Positions 34,176 to 44,242 of a DNA stretch of 64,000 nt are shown here, in pieces. Every line of letters begins with the position of its first letter. Position 1 is the first letter of the stretch. The notes under the pieces were generated by a model. That model had not been told where the DNA came from. It saw only the letters and a program-made list of their open reading frames with translations, and did not search any database. This stretch comes from Salinicola halophyticus. Its GTDB lineage: Bacteria; Pseudomonadota; Gammaproteobacteria; Pseudomonadales; Halomonadaceae. The translations under genes and the position numbers were made by a program. The stretch spans positions 229,570 to 293,569 of the forward strand of contig NZ_PZJN01000004.1 in assembly GCF_003206695.1 (NCBI RefSeq). The letters run 5' to 3'.

Positions 34176-35396
34176 TCAGTGCTCTGGAGAGAGCGTCGCC
34201 AGATCCGAGGCGGAGTAGCCCAGTAGATAAAGCAGCCCGTCTAGCCCCATGACCGAGACGGAAAGCGCAGCCTGACGACGTACCAGCGGCTTGGCGTGAA
34301 AGGCCACGCCCAGGCCGGCGGCCGCCAGCATCTCGAGATCGTTGGCGCCGTCACCCACGGCCACGGCCTGGCCCGGATCCCAGCCTTCGCGTTCGACGAT
34401 CTGCTTGAGCATCATCGCCTTGCGCTCGGCGTCGATGATCGGCTCCTGTACCTCGCCGGTCACCCTGCCATCGCGAATCACCAGTTCGTTGGCGTGGATT
34501 TCGTCGAAACCCAGCCTCGCCTGCAGATAGCGGGCGAAATAGGTGAACCCGCCGGACAGAATCGCCGTGCGATAACCCAGCCGCTTGAGATAGCCCATCA
34601 ACCGCTCGAGCCCTGGCATCAGCGGTAACGACTCGGCGATGTCGGCCAGTACCGACTCGTCGAGGCCCTCGAGCTTGCTCATGCGTTCGCGAAAGCTCTG
34701 CTGAAAGTCGAGTTCGCCCCGCATCGCGCGCTCGGTTATGGCAGCGACTTCGTCGTAGACACCGTGACGTCGGGCCAATTCATCGATGACCTCGGCCTGA
34801 ATCAGCGTCGAATCCATGTCGAAGCAGATCAGTCGGCGATGCCGTCGCCAGAGATCGGCAGGCTGCAATGCCAGATCGACGGCGAAACGCTCGCTCAGGG
34901 CAAGGATCTTTTCGCGCAGCAGCGTCGAGTCACGTACCGCGCCACTGAGCCGCCACTCCAGACAGGCACCTGCATCGCCCGGCGAGTTGGCCGCATCGAG
35001 CCGGCTCTCGGCGGAAAGACGTCTGACCTGCTGGATGGTCAATCCCTGCTCGGCCGTCAGGGCACCGACTTCCGCCATGACCTCCGCCGACAGCGCGGGC
35101 GCCATCAAGGTCAGTATCCAGACAGGATCCTTGGCAACATCCGCCCATAGCGTTTCGCTTTTGGCGGACACCGCTTCGACTCGACAATCCAGACCGAACA
35201 CGTCACCGGCCGTCGGCAGCATCGCGCCGAGATCATCGGCGGTCTCGACCAGCGCTTCCAGCGTGACTTCACCGAAGGCGACGTGCTGGCTCAGGTCCAG
35301 CAGACGGCAGTTGGCGCTGACCAGTGCCGTACCCAGTGCAGCCGTCTGACCGGGCCGTGCAGGCCCGGTGGCTCGCACCACAAAACGTTGTGACAT
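34176..35396 (-). CDS. serB: Phosphoserine phosphatase
   Basis: Last step of L-serine synthesis. 406 residues with two ACT-like N-terminal domains (about 1-170) and a HAD phosphatase domain. The nucleophile loop is CFDMDSTLIQ (Asp193), motif II ILSGGFTYFA, and motif III/IV VAVGDGANDLEML. GGGGA precedes the ATG. It follows parC by 95 bp on the same strand. Confidence 0.95.
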   Translation of the reverse strand: MSQRFVVRATGPARPGQTAALGTALVSANCRLLDLSQHVAFGEVTLEALVETADDLGAMLPTAGDVFGLDCRVEAVSAKSETLWADVAKDPVWILTLMAPALSAEVMAEVGALTAEQGLTIQQVRRLSAESRLDAANSPGDAGACLEWRLSGAVRDSTLLREKILALSERFAVDLALQPADLWRRHRRLICFDMDSTLIQAEVIDELARRHGVYDEVAAITERAMRGELDFQQSFRERMSKLEGLDESVLADIAESLPLMPGLERLMGYLKRLGYRTAILSGGFTYFARYLQARLGFDEIHANELVIRDGRVTGEVQEPIIDAERKAMMLKQIVEREGWDPGQAVAVGDGANDLEMLAAAGLGVAFHAKPLVRRQAALSVSVMGLDGLLYLLGYSASDLATLSPEH

Positions 35397-35491
35397 CTTT
35401 TCCCCACGAAGCGCCGCAATGCGCTTTCTCTCTTTATCAAATGCTCGTTATCAAATACTCGTTACCAGATATTCATCATCAACTCGTGCTT

Positions 35492-37744
35492 TCAGGACTC
35501 GATCTCCAGTCGGTCGACTTTCTGGAATCCCCGCGCCAGCTTGCTGCCGCGGCGGCCGCGCTCGCCGGTGTAGTACTCGAGGTCTGCCGTCTTCAGGGTC
35601 TGCTTGCGCTTGCCGGCATGCACGATCAGCGAAGCGCCCTCCGGCAGCAACACCAGATCGCGGACGAACTCTTCACGTCTCGCCGCTTTGGCGCCCGGGA
35701 TGTCGATCATCTTGTTGCCCTTGCCTTTCGACATCTCCGGCAACTGGGATAGCGCAAAGACCAGCAGCCGCCCCTCATTGGAAACCGCGGCGACCCTTAC
35801 CCCGTCGCCCGCCGGTATCGCCTTGGGCGACATGACATTGCAACCCTTGGGCACCGAAAGCACCGATTTGCCGGCCTTGTTCTTGCCCAGCAGATCCTCG
35901 AGCCTGACCACGAAACCGTAGCCGCCGTCGGACGCCAGCAGATAGCGGGCGCTAGGCACGTCGAGCATCAGCCCGGTCATGGTCGCCCCGGCCGGGGGAT
36001 TGATCCGCCCGGTCACCGGCTCGCCCTGGCCGCGCGCGGAGGGCAGGTTGTGCGCGCTCAGCGTATAGCTGCGCCCGCTATCGTCGAGCAGCACCAGCGG
36101 CTGGTTGGTCTTGCCTCGTGCCGCCAGATGAAAACTGTCGCCGGCCTTGTAGGAAAGTCCCGCGGGATCGATATCGTGGCCCCGCGCCGCACGAATCCAG
36201 CCTTTATCGGACAGCACTACTGTGACCGGATCGGCGCCCACCAGTTCCACCTCGGAGAGCGCCCTGGCCTCGCTGCGTTCGACCAGCGGCGAGCGGCGAG
36301 GATCGCCGTAGGCCTCGGCCGCTTCCCGCAGCTCCTTCTCGACCAGGTCGGTCATCGCCGACTCGGACCCGAGCAGCTTGTTGAGACGTTTGCGTTCGGC
36401 CTCGAGCTCGTCCTGCTCGCCGCGAATCTTCATCTCCTCGAGCTTGGCGAGGTGACGCAGACGCAGTTCCAGGATCGCTTCCGCCTGACGCTCGGTGATG
36501 CCGAACGCGCTCATCAGCGCCGGCTTGGGCTCGTCCTCCTCGCGAATGATGCGGATCACTTCGTCGATGTTGAGATACGCGATCAGCAACCCTTCGAGCA
36601 GGTGCAGACGATCCTCGACCTTGCCGAGGCGATGCTCCAGGCGGCGACGCACCGTGGTGCGGCGGAACGTCAGCCACTCGCCGAGCATGGCGTTCAGTGC
36701 CAGGACCCGAGGCCGGCCGTCCAGCGCGATCACGTTGAGATTGACGCGGATACTCTTCTCGAGATCGGTGGTGGCGAACAGGTGCGCCATCAGTCCGTCG
36801 GCGTCGATGCGATTGGAGCGCGGCTCGATCACCAGCCGCGTGGGCGTCTCGTGAGTCGACTCGTCGCGCAGATCCGCCACCATCGGCAGCTTCTTGGCCT
36901 GCATCTGGGCCGCGATCTGTTCGAGCACCTTGGCTCCGCTGACCTGGTACGGCACCGCGGTGATCACGATGTTGCCGTCTTCACGCTCGTAGCGGGCGCG
37001 CAGCTTGACCGAGCCGCGACCGGTCTCGTAGAGCTTGCGCAGGTCGGCCGGCGGCGAAATGATCTCGGCGTCGGTGGGGAAATCCGGCGCCGGCAGATAC
37101 TGCATCAGATCCGCGACGCTGGCCTCGGGCTGGCGCAACAGATGGCAGGTCGCCTCGACCACTTCCACCACGTTATGCGGCGGAATATCGGTGGCCATCC
37201 CCACGGCGATGCCGGTGCCACCGTTGAGCAGCACGTGCGGCAGGCGCGACGGCAGCACCGCCGGCTCGTTCATGGTGCCGTCGAAGTTGGGCGTCCAGTC
37301 GACGGTGCCCTGCCCCAGCTCCGCCAGCAGCGTCTCGGAGAAACGCGACAGCCGCGCCTCGGTATAGCGCATGGCGGCGAAAGACTTGGGATCGTCCGGA
37401 CTACCCCAGTTGCCCTGACCGTCGACCAGCGGATAGCGATAGCTGAACGGCTGCGCCATCAGCACCATCGCTTCGTAGCAGGCGCTATCGCCGTGGGGGT
37501 GGAATTTACCCAGCACGTCGCCGACGGTGCGCGCCGACTTCTTGTACTTGGCGTTGGCGGTCAACGCCAGCTCGCGCATGGCGTAGACGATACGGCGCTG
37601 CACCGGCTTCATGCCGTCGCCGATATGCGGCAACGCGCGGTCGAGAATCACGTACATCGAATAATCGAGATACGCTTTCTCGGTGTACTCCTTGAGCGAA
37701 AGGCGTTCGACGTCGCCTTCCGCTACCTGAATATCCATGGTCAT
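35492..37744 (-). CDS. parC: DNA topoisomerase IV subunit A
   Basis: Breaks and rejoins DNA to decatenate daughter chromosomes. 750 residues. The catalytic tyrosine is Tyr127 in AAMRYTEA. The quinolone-resistance region reads [12 protein letters not shown], with Ser and Glu at the positions commonly mutated, so wild type. The C-terminal beta-pinwheel has the degenerate GyrA-box-like repeats typical of ParC. Start ATG 37744 (AAGGT upstream), with ATG 37738 as alternative. It follows parE by 156 bp, a spacer that contains a copy of the GCTCGTA repeat. Confidence 0.96.
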   Translation of the reverse strand: MTMDIQVAEGDVERLSLKEYTEKAYLDYSMYVILDRALPHIGDGMKPVQRRIVYAMRELALTANAKYKKSARTVGDVLGKFHPHGDSACYEAMVLMAQPFSYRYPLVDGQGNWGSPDDPKSFAAMRYTEARLSRFSETLLAELGQGTVDWTPNFDGTMNEPAVLPSRLPHVLLNGGTGIAVGMATDIPPHNVVEVVEATCHLLRQPEASVADLMQYLPAPDFPTDAEIISPPADLRKLYETGRGSVKLRARYEREDGNIVITAVPYQVSGAKVLEQIAAQMQAKKLPMVADLRDESTHETPTRLVIEPRSNRIDADGLMAHLFATTDLEKSIRVNLNVIALDGRPRVLALNAMLGEWLTFRRTTVRRRLEHRLGKVEDRLHLLEGLLIAYLNIDEVIRIIREEDEPKPALMSAFGITERQAEAILELRLRHLAKLEEMKIRGEQDELEAERKRLNKLLGSESAMTDLVEKELREAAEAYGDPRRSPLVERSEARALSEVELVGADPVTVVLSDKGWIRAARGHDIDPAGLSYKAGDSFHLAARGKTNQPLVLLDDSGRSYTLSAHNLPSARGQGEPVTGRINPPAGATMTGLMLDVPSARYLLASDGGYGFVVRLEDLLGKNKAGKSVLSVPKGCNVMSPKAIPAGDGVRVAAVSNEGRLLVFALSQLPEMSKGKGNKMIDIPGAKAARREEFVRDLVLLPEGASLIVHAGKRKQTLKTADLEYYTGERGRRGSKLARGFQKVDRLEIES

Positions 37745-37813
37745 ACGATTTTGACCTTGTTCACGATTGTGGAATCGTTGAGGGCAGCGCCCTCGTTAAA
37801 CCTGTTAGCCGCC

Positions 37814-37834
37814 GCGAGCTACGAGCTACGAGCA
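37814..37834. repeat. GCTCGTA heptamer repeat in the parE-parC spacer
   Basis: On the minus strand GCTCGTAGCTCGTAGCTCG, two full units and a partial, about 70 bp before the parC start. Same heptamer as the nine-copy array before psd. Confidence 0.85.
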
Positions 37835-37900
37835 ACTGTAATGGCGAGTCGTTTTTAGCCGTGCAGTCACGTCGCGGAGCCCATTCGAGCGCAGAAAGGC

Positions 37901-39781
37901 TCAGACTTCGATCTCGGCCATGTTGCCGTAGTCTTCCAGCCAGCTTTTCCTGTCGCCCGCCCGCTTGCGCGCCAGCAGCATGTCCATCATTTCCAGCGTG
38001 CCGTCGTCGCGCTCACGGGTCAGCTGGACCAGCCGCCGGGTGTCGACGGCCATGGTGGTCTCGCGCAGCTGTAGCGGACTCATCTCGCCCAGGCCCTTGA
38101 AGCGCTGAACGTTGGGCGTGCCGCGCTTGCCTTCGAGGCGTTTGAGCGTGGCCGCCTTTTCGCTTTCGTCGAGCGCATAGAAGACTTCCTTGCCCAGATC
38201 GATGCGGTAGAGCGGCGGCATGGCGACGAAGGCGTGACCGGCATCGACCAGCGCCGGGAAGTGGCGCACGAACAGCGCGCACAGGAGTGTGGCGATGTGC
38301 AGGCCGTCGGAGTCGGCATCGGCGAGAATGCACACCTTGTGGTAGCGCAGCTTGGAGAGATCGTCGCTGCCCGGATCGAGGCCGATCGCCACGGCGATGT
38401 CGTGGACTTCCTGCGAGCTGTAGATGTCGGCGGATTCGACTTCCCAGGTGTTGAGGATCTTGCCGCGCAACGGCAGGATCGCCTGGGTCTCGCGATTGCG
38501 CGCCTGCTTGGCACTGCCGCCGGCGGAGTCCCCCTCGACAAGAAACAGCTCGCTCGAGACCGGATCCTGGCCGGAGCAGTCGGCCAGCTTGCCAGGCAGT
38601 GCCGGCCCGGAGGTGATCTTCTTGCGCGCCACCTTCTTGGCGCTCTTCTGGCGGCGCTGGGCGGCGTTGATCACCAGTTCGGCCAGCTGTTCGGCCTGGT
38701 CGACATGGTGGTTGAGCCACAGCGAGAAGGCATCCTTGACCACGCCGGAGACGAAGCCCGCCACCGTGCGAGAAGACAGCCGCTCCTTGGTCTGGCCGGC
38801 GAATTGCGGATCGAGCATCTTGATCGAGAGCACGAACGACACCTTCTCCCACAGATCCTCCGGCGACAGCTTGACGCCGCGCGGCAGCAGACTGCGGTAT
38901 TCGCAGAACTCTCGCACCGCCTCGAGCAGACCGCTGCGGAAGCCGTTGACGTGGGTTCCCCCGAGCGGCGTCGGGATCAGGTTGACGTAGGACTCGAGCA
39001 CCGGCTCGCCGCCCTCCGGCAGCCACTGGATGGCCCAGTCGACGCCCTGTTCCTCGTCCTCGAAATGGCCGGTGAAGGGTGACGGCGGCAGCACCTCGAA
39101 GCCATCCGTCGCCTGGGCGAGGTAGTCGCGCAGACCATCTTCGTACTGCCACACGTTTTCGGCGCCGTCGGTCTCCTTGAGCACGACCGTGAGCCCGGGA
39201 CAAAGCACCGCCTTGGCGCGCATCAGATGCTTCAACCGTGGCAGAGAGAGCTTGGCGCTGTCGAAATAGTCGGCTTCCGGCCAGAAGCGCACCACTGTGC
39301 CGGTCGCCCGCTTGGCGCAGCTGCCGATGATCGACAGCTCCTCGACCTTCTCGCCCTTCTCGAACGCGATGCCGTAGCGATTGCCCTCGCGACACACCTC
39401 GACCTCGAGGCGCGTCGACAGCGCGTTGACCACCGAGACGCCGACCCCGTGCAGACCGCCGGAAAAGCGATAGCTCGACTGGGAGAACTTGCCGCCGGCG
39501 TGCAGCCGGGTAAGGATCAGTTCCACCCCGGTCACACCATGTTCCGGGTGAATGTCGATCGGCATGCCGCGGCCGTCGTCGGAGACCTCGATGCCGCCGT
39601 CGTCGAGTAGGACGACACGAACCGTCCGGGCGTGTCCGGCCAGCGCCTCATCGACGCTGTTGTCGATGACCTCCTGCACCATATGGTTGGGGCGGGTCGT
39701 GTCGGTATACATGCCCGGCCTTTTGCGGACCGGATCGAGGCCGGAAAGCACCTCGATGGAGCTGGCACTGTATTGCGTCAT
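37901..39781 (-). CDS. parE: DNA topoisomerase IV subunit B
   Basis: ATPase subunit of topoisomerase IV. 626 residues from ATG 39781 (MTQYSASSIEVLSGLDPVRK); a GTG at 39796 extends it by five residues. GHKL motifs EVIDNSVDEALAG and DDGRGMP, then GGLHGVGVSVVNALS. The TOPRIM domain has LVEGDSAGGSAKQARNRETQ and DADSDGLHIATLL. PLRGKILN is the quinolone-binding neighbour. Its leader holds a 14-bp tandem repeat. Confidence 0.96.
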   Translation of the reverse strand: MTQYSASSIEVLSGLDPVRKRPGMYTDTTRPNHMVQEVIDNSVDEALAGHARTVRVVLLDDGGIEVSDDGRGMPIDIHPEHGVTGVELILTRLHAGGKFSQSSYRFSGGLHGVGVSVVNALSTRLEVEVCREGNRYGIAFEKGEKVEELSIIGSCAKRATGTVVRFWPEADYFDSAKLSLPRLKHLMRAKAVLCPGLTVVLKETDGAENVWQYEDGLRDYLAQATDGFEVLPPSPFTGHFEDEEQGVDWAIQWLPEGGEPVLESYVNLIPTPLGGTHVNGFRSGLLEAVREFCEYRSLLPRGVKLSPEDLWEKVSFVLSIKMLDPQFAGQTKERLSSRTVAGFVSGVVKDAFSLWLNHHVDQAEQLAELVINAAQRRQKSAKKVARKKITSGPALPGKLADCSGQDPVSSELFLVEGDSAGGSAKQARNRETQAILPLRGKILNTWEVESADIYSSQEVHDIAVAIGLDPGSDDLSKLRYHKVCILADADSDGLHIATLLCALFVRHFPALVDAGHAFVAMPPLYRIDLGKEVFYALDESEKAATLKRLEGKRGTPNVQRFKGLGEMSPLQLRETTMAVDTRRLVQLTRERDDGTLEMMDMLLARKRAGDRKSWLEDYGNMAEIEV

Positions 39782-39812
39782 GCAGGGTCTCGCCACGTTT
39801 GTAAGGTCAGAA

Positions 39813-39868
39813 TCACTGGGTCAAAGTCACTGGGTCAAAGTTGCCGCGTCAAAGTCACTGGATCGAAA
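39813..39868. repeat. 14-bp tandem repeat in the parE leader, four copies
   Basis: TCACTGGGTCAAAG twice exactly, then TTGCCGCGTCAAAG and TCACTGGATCGAAA. It ends 32 bp upstream of the parE ATG. A further diverged copy follows to about 39884. Confidence 0.9.
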
Positions 39869-40035
39869 TCGCCGCGCCATCAAATCGTCGCGGCAGCCCT
39901 GACACCGGCAAGGCGTGATGATCGAACAACAACCGATATCAAGATTTCTCTACCCCGAGCAGGATTGGCGACGATGATACATTACTGGACAGGCATACAG
40001 TAATGGTTTTGCCGCCGGAGATCAGCAGAGCTCCC

Positions 40036-40683
40036 TCAAGAGAACTCGAGGGAATCCGGCACGTGCCAGCCGCCGTGGGCGAAAAGCGCGGGCAGGTAGT
40101 CGGGCAGAACATTGAAGCTGTGATCGCCGCCCGGATGAATCAGCGTTCGACTGCCGGCATAGGCGCGCAGCGCGTCCCGACAGTCCAGCGTTTCGTCCGC
40201 GCCGCCCAGCAGCAGCAAATAGCGTGCCGGGTGCACGATGCGGTCCCATTGCAGCGTGGTCAATTGGTCGAAATAGCTATTGTCGATCGTGAAACGCTCA
40301 CCCGAGTCGTCGTTGACCAGCGTCTGCCCCATATAATCGGCCACGAACCGGGCGGGCTGAACCGCGGGGTTGATCAGCACGGCGCGAAGGCCGTGACGCT
40401 CCGCCAGAATCGTCGCCAGGAAGCCCCCCATGGAGCTTCCGACCAGCAGCGTATCGTCATGCCCCAGCTGTTCCAGAGCCGCTTCCGCCTGCTGCCACGC
40501 CACATTCGGGCGATGCGACAGATCCGGGATCAGACACTCGAACGGGCGCCCTTCGTGCCGCGCCAACGCCTCGCAGGCGCGCTTGACCAGCTGCGCCTTG
40601 GGCGAAGCGCTGCTGCTGTTGAAGCCGTGCAGATACAGCAGCGCCCTGGCCGGCCGAACGCCAGCCTGCGGATCATTCGACAT
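40036..40683 (-). CDS. yqiA: YqiA-type esterase (alpha/beta hydrolase)
   Basis: 215-residue alpha/beta hydrolase of the UPF0227/YqiA group. The oxyanion segment is LYLHGFNSS, the nucleophile elbow GSSMGG, and the catalytic His is in PGGDHSF. In Enterobacteria yqiA lies directly before parE, and the same order is kept here (255-bp gap with tandem repeats). It acts on short-chain esters in vitro; physiological role unclear. Confidence 0.88.
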   Translation of the reverse strand: MSNDPQAGVRPARALLYLHGFNSSSASPKAQLVKRACEALARHEGRPFECLIPDLSHRPNVAWQQAEAALEQLGHDDTLLVGSSMGGFLATILAERHGLRAVLINPAVQPARFVADYMGQTLVNDDSGERFTIDNSYFDQLTTLQWDRIVHPARYLLLLGGADETLDCRDALRAYAGSRTLIHPGGDHSFNVLPDYLPALFAHGGWHVPDSLEFS

Positions 40684-40707
40684 TCGTCGCTCCGTCGCTT
40701 TCGTCCG

Positions 40708-42357
40708 TCACCGGGCCTTCTGTCCCTGCCAGATCGCCTCGATCAAGCCACGACTGGAATCGTCCAGCGAGTCCAACCCATTCTGGGTCGCGATGATCTC
40801 TTCGGTTTCGGTCGCGATCTGCTTGCCCAGTTCGACGCCCCACTGATCGAAGGAATCGATATCCCAGATCACGCCCTGCACGAATACCTTGTGCTCGTAG
40901 AGTGCGATCAAGGCGCCCAGCGTTGCCGGATTGAGGCTGTCGAACATCAGCGTCGACGACGGCTGGTTGCCGCGATACCGCTTGTAGCTGGGCGGCGTAC
41001 CCTCGGTCTTCACCGCATCGTCGCCGAGCATCAGGACCCGGGATTGCGCAAAGCAGTTGGCCAGCGCCAGGCGATGCTGAGCCATCAGATCATCACGGAA
41101 GCGCTCGTCCTCGACGTCGTTGTAGCGGTTGACCGGGGCGATGAAATCGCAGGCCACCGGCTGGGTACCCTGGTGCAGCAGCTGATAGAACGCGTGCTGA
41201 CCGTTGGGGCCGATCTCGCCCCAGATCACCGGGCAGGTGGAATAATCGACCACGGCGTCGTCGTTGGTCACCGACTTGCCGTTGGACTCCATCTCCAGTT
41301 GCTGGAAATACCCGGGCAGGTGCTTGAGACGCCCGTCGTAGGGCAGCACCGCATGGGAGCGAATATCGAGAAAGTTGACGTTCCAGATACCGATCAACGC
41401 CAGCTGCACCGGCAGATTTTCCGCCAGATCGGCGGTACGGAAGTGCTCGTCCATGGCATGGGCGCCCGCCAGCAGCTGGCGGAAGTTGGCCATACCCACA
41501 CGGATCGCGATCGGCAGCCCGATCGCGCTCCAGAACGAATAGCGACCGCCGACCCAATCCCAGAACAGCAGCTGATTGGCGGGATCGATACCCCACTCGG
41601 TCATCTTTTCCGGCTTGGTGGAGACGCCGACGAAGTGAAAGCGCTTGATCAACGACTCGCCGCATCCCAGACGGGTGGCGATCCAGTCGAGCGCGGTCGA
41701 GGCATTCGATAGCGTATCGATGGTGCCGAAGGACTTCGACGACAGAATGAACAGCGTTGTCTCGGGATTGAGCCAGCTCAGGAAATCTGCCAGCTGCGAG
41801 CCGTCCATGGTCGAGGCGAAGTGCGTCGACACCTCGAAGACGTCGTCGGGCTCGAAATCGGTCAGCGCCGACGTCACCATCAGCGGCCCCAGATCCGAGC
41901 CGCCGACGCCGAGATTGACCACGTCGGTGATCGGCTTGCCGGTCGCACCGCGCCATTGGCCGTTCAACAGCTTCTCGACCAGCGTTTCCATCTTGTCGAG
42001 GGTGGCGTGAACGTCGCTGACCACTTCGACGCCTTCGACCTCGAGTTCGGCATCACGCGGCAGGCGCAGGGCGGTGTGGAGTGCCGGGCGATCTTCGGTG
42101 CGATTGACCCGCTCTCCCGACAGCAGCCTCTGGATGGCGTCAGGTACGTCAGCCTCTCGCGCCAGCGACAGCAACTGCTCCCGGACCTCCGTCGTCCACC
42201 GCTGCTTGGACAGATCCATCTGAATGCCCGCGGCCTCGAGATGGAACTCGTCGAAGCGCGGCGCCTGCTGGAACAGGGTCTTCAGATGGACATCCCGCAT
42301 GCCCCCGTCGAGCTGCTGCTCGAGCGCTTTCCATGCCTGGGTTTCACGAATCGACAT
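40708..42357 (-). CDS. pgi: Glucose-6-phosphate isomerase
   Basis: Interconverts glucose-6-phosphate and fructose-6-phosphate. 549 residues, normal length. Signatures: VNLGVGGSDLGPLM, SKSFGTIDTL, GGRYSFWSAIGLPIAI and GQHAFYQLLHQGTQ; the catalytic Glu lies in the WGEIGPNGQH region. The last helix contains DSFDQWGVELGKQIA, the second family signature. Divergent from cmoA with a 119-bp spacer; 24 bp before yqiA. Confidence 0.97.
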   Translation of the reverse strand: MSIRETQAWKALEQQLDGGMRDVHLKTLFQQAPRFDEFHLEAAGIQMDLSKQRWTTEVREQLLSLAREADVPDAIQRLLSGERVNRTEDRPALHTALRLPRDAELEVEGVEVVSDVHATLDKMETLVEKLLNGQWRGATGKPITDVVNLGVGGSDLGPLMVTSALTDFEPDDVFEVSTHFASTMDGSQLADFLSWLNPETTLFILSSKSFGTIDTLSNASTALDWIATRLGCGESLIKRFHFVGVSTKPEKMTEWGIDPANQLLFWDWVGGRYSFWSAIGLPIAIRVGMANFRQLLAGAHAMDEHFRTADLAENLPVQLALIGIWNVNFLDIRSHAVLPYDGRLKHLPGYFQQLEMESNGKSVTNDDAVVDYSTCPVIWGEIGPNGQHAFYQLLHQGTQPVACDFIAPVNRYNDVEDERFRDDLMAQHRLALANCFAQSRVLMLGDDAVKTEGTPPSYKRYRGNQPSSTLMFDSLNPATLGALIALYEHKVFVQGVIWDIDSFDQWGVELGKQIATETEEIIATQNGLDSLDDSSRGLIEAIWQGQKAR

Positions 42358-42476
42358 CTATGGCTCTCCTTGTCACGTGCAGCGAAGAGACGCAAAACGT
42401 ACACTGTCGCCTCAGCGGGCGTATCCCACGCGTTCCGTTCGCTTCACGCTCTCCCAATTAAGAATATCTTTCGGCA

Positions 42477-43226
42477 ATGATTGACGCATCTTACCGTGAC
42501 GCCATCTTTTCGACACCCCTCGATCGCGTGGCGAGCTTCTCGTTCGACGAACGGGTGGTGGCCTGCTTTCCGGATATGGTCCGGCGTTCGATTCCCGGCT
42601 ACGGCCAGATACTCGGCATGTTCGGCGTCATCGCCGAGCGCCACCTGCGCCACGGCGCGCATGTCTACGATCTCGGCTGTTCGCTGGGTGCCGTTGGGCT
42701 GGCGCTGGCCGGGCGTCTGCCCGCTGACGCCTTCGCACTGACCGGCGTCGATCTTTCCCCGACGATGATCGCGCGAGCTCGCGAGATCGCCGCGACAGAG
42801 TGCCCCGATCACCCGATCACGTTTGTCGAAGGCGACATTCGCCACGTCGACTACTGCTCCAGCGGGATGATCGTGCTCAACTTCACGTTGCAGTTCCTGC
42901 CGCCAGCGGACCGTGACGCCGTGATCGCCCGGCTGTACGCGGCACTGGAGCCCGGCGGCATCCTGGTGCTGTCGGAAAAGATTGTTGCCGAGGACGAGCA
43001 GGAGAACGCCTGGCTGGTCGAGCGCTACCACGATTTCAAGCGCGCCAACGGCTACAGCGACATGGAGATCAGTCAGAAACGTACCGCCCTGGAGAACGTG
43101 CTGGTACCGGACTCGCTGGCCGCGCACCACCAGCGCCTGACTCAGGCCGGTTTCTCGCGGGTCACCACCTGGTTTCAGTACCTTAACTTTGCGTCCCTCA
43201 TTGCTTTCAAGGACAAGGATGCCTGA
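42477..43226 (+). CDS. cmoA: Carboxy-S-adenosyl-L-methionine synthase
   Basis: Makes carboxy-SAM from SAM and prephenate for wobble uridine (cmo5U34) modification of tRNA. 249 residues, class I methyltransferase fold with VYDLGCSLGAVGLALA as motif I and an active-site region FTLQFLPPADRDAV. The C-terminal VTTWFQYLNFASLIAFK is typical of CmoA. Translationally coupled to cmoB (8-bp overlap). Confidence 0.95.
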   Translation: MIDASYRDAIFSTPLDRVASFSFDERVVACFPDMVRRSIPGYGQILGMFGVIAERHLRHGAHVYDLGCSLGAVGLALAGRLPADAFALTGVDLSPTMIARAREIAATECPDHPITFVEGDIRHVDYCSSGMIVLNFTLQFLPPADRDAVIARLYAALEPGGILVLSEKIVAEDEQENAWLVERYHDFKRANGYSDMEISQKRTALENVLVPDSLAAHHQRLTQAGFSRVTTWFQYLNFASLIAFKDKDA

Positions 43227-44229
43227 CACCCCGACGACCACGCTCGAGGACGCCGAACGCCGACTCTATCTCGCTTTTCTGGAAATCGGATTGACTCGCT
43301 GGCTGGCGCTGCTGCCCGAGCAGCTGGCAAGTGGGCTCGATCGCCGCCGCCACGGCGATCTGCCGGCGTGGGAGAAGGCGGTGGCCAAGCTGCCGGCGTT
43401 GCCGGCCATACGCCAGGTCGACCTGCAGGCTGACAGCGTCACGGTGGAACTCGCACTGAGCGATGCCGAGCGTCGGCGCAGCGAGAACCTGTTGAAGATC
43501 CTGATGCCGTGGCGCAAGGGCCCTTATCGGCTCGGCGACATCGAGATCGATACCGAGTGGCATTCGGACTGGAAGTGGCAACGTGTCGCCCCGCATCTCT
43601 CCCCGCTGACGGGGCGCCGCGTTCTCGACGTCGGCGGCGGCAACGGCTATCACGCCTGGCGCATGGCGGGGGCCGGCGCGGCCTTCGTGCTGGTGATCGA
43701 CCCGTCGCCGCGTTTTCATTACCAGTTCCATGCCGTGCGCCACTTCGTCGGCGACGCCGACGGCTATCGCACGCATTTTCTGCCGGTGGGCATTGAGGAC
43801 GTACCGGAGAAACTTGCCGCTTTCGATACCGTGTTCTCGATGGGCGTGCTCTATCATCGGCCTTCGCCGCTGGAGCATCTGCTGCAGTTGAAAGACGCGC
43901 TGGTACCCGGTGGCGAGCTGGTACTGGAAACTCTGGTGGTCGAGGGCGACGCACAGACTGTCTTCATGCCCGGCGAGCGCTACGCCAGCATGCCCAACGT
44001 CTATTTCCTGCCCTCATCGAGCGCGCTGGCACACTGGCTTGAGCGCTGCGGTTTCGAGGCCGTCCGCTGCGTCGACGAGACGATCACCACGCTCGACGAG
44101 CAGCGTTCCACCGAGTGGATGACCTTCCACTCGCTGGCCGATTTCCTGGATCCGGACGACCGGACGAAGACGATCGAGGGCCATCCTGCGCCACGCCGGG
44201 CGACATTGGTCGCCCGCAAGCCCAGATAA
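43219..44229 (+). CDS. cmoB: tRNA U34 carboxymethyltransferase
   Basis: Transfers the carboxymethyl group from carboxy-SAM to 5-hydroxyuridine-34 of tRNA. 336 residues from ATG 43219, preceded by AAGGACAAGG. Motifs: LMPWRKGPYRLGDIEIDTEW, VLDVGGGNGYHAWRM, and VFSMGVLYHRPSPLEHL. It overlaps cmoA and converges on the sulfatase gene with a 13-bp gap. Confidence 0.95.
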   Translation: MPDTPTTTLEDAERRLYLAFLEIGLTRWLALLPEQLASGLDRRRHGDLPAWEKAVAKLPALPAIRQVDLQADSVTVELALSDAERRRSENLLKILMPWRKGPYRLGDIEIDTEWHSDWKWQRVAPHLSPLTGRRVLDVGGGNGYHAWRMAGAGAAFVLVIDPSPRFHYQFHAVRHFVGDADGYRTHFLPVGIEDVPEKLAAFDTVFSMGVLYHRPSPLEHLLQLKDALVPGGELVLETLVVEGDAQTVFMPGERYASMPNVYFLPSSSALAHWLERCGFEAVRCVDETITTLDEQRSTEWMTFHSLADFLDPDDRTKTIEGHPAPRRATLVARKPR

Positions 44230-44242
44230 TGGACCGAACAGC

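Noticed and set aside
36050-37858. 602-codon plus-strand frame opposite parC
   Set aside because: Antisense shadow of a highly conserved gene; no domain or ribosome-binding site supports it.
40003-41712. 569-codon plus-strand frame opposite yqiA and pgi
   Set aside because: It spans two real genes and their gap on the opposite strand and has no recognisable product.
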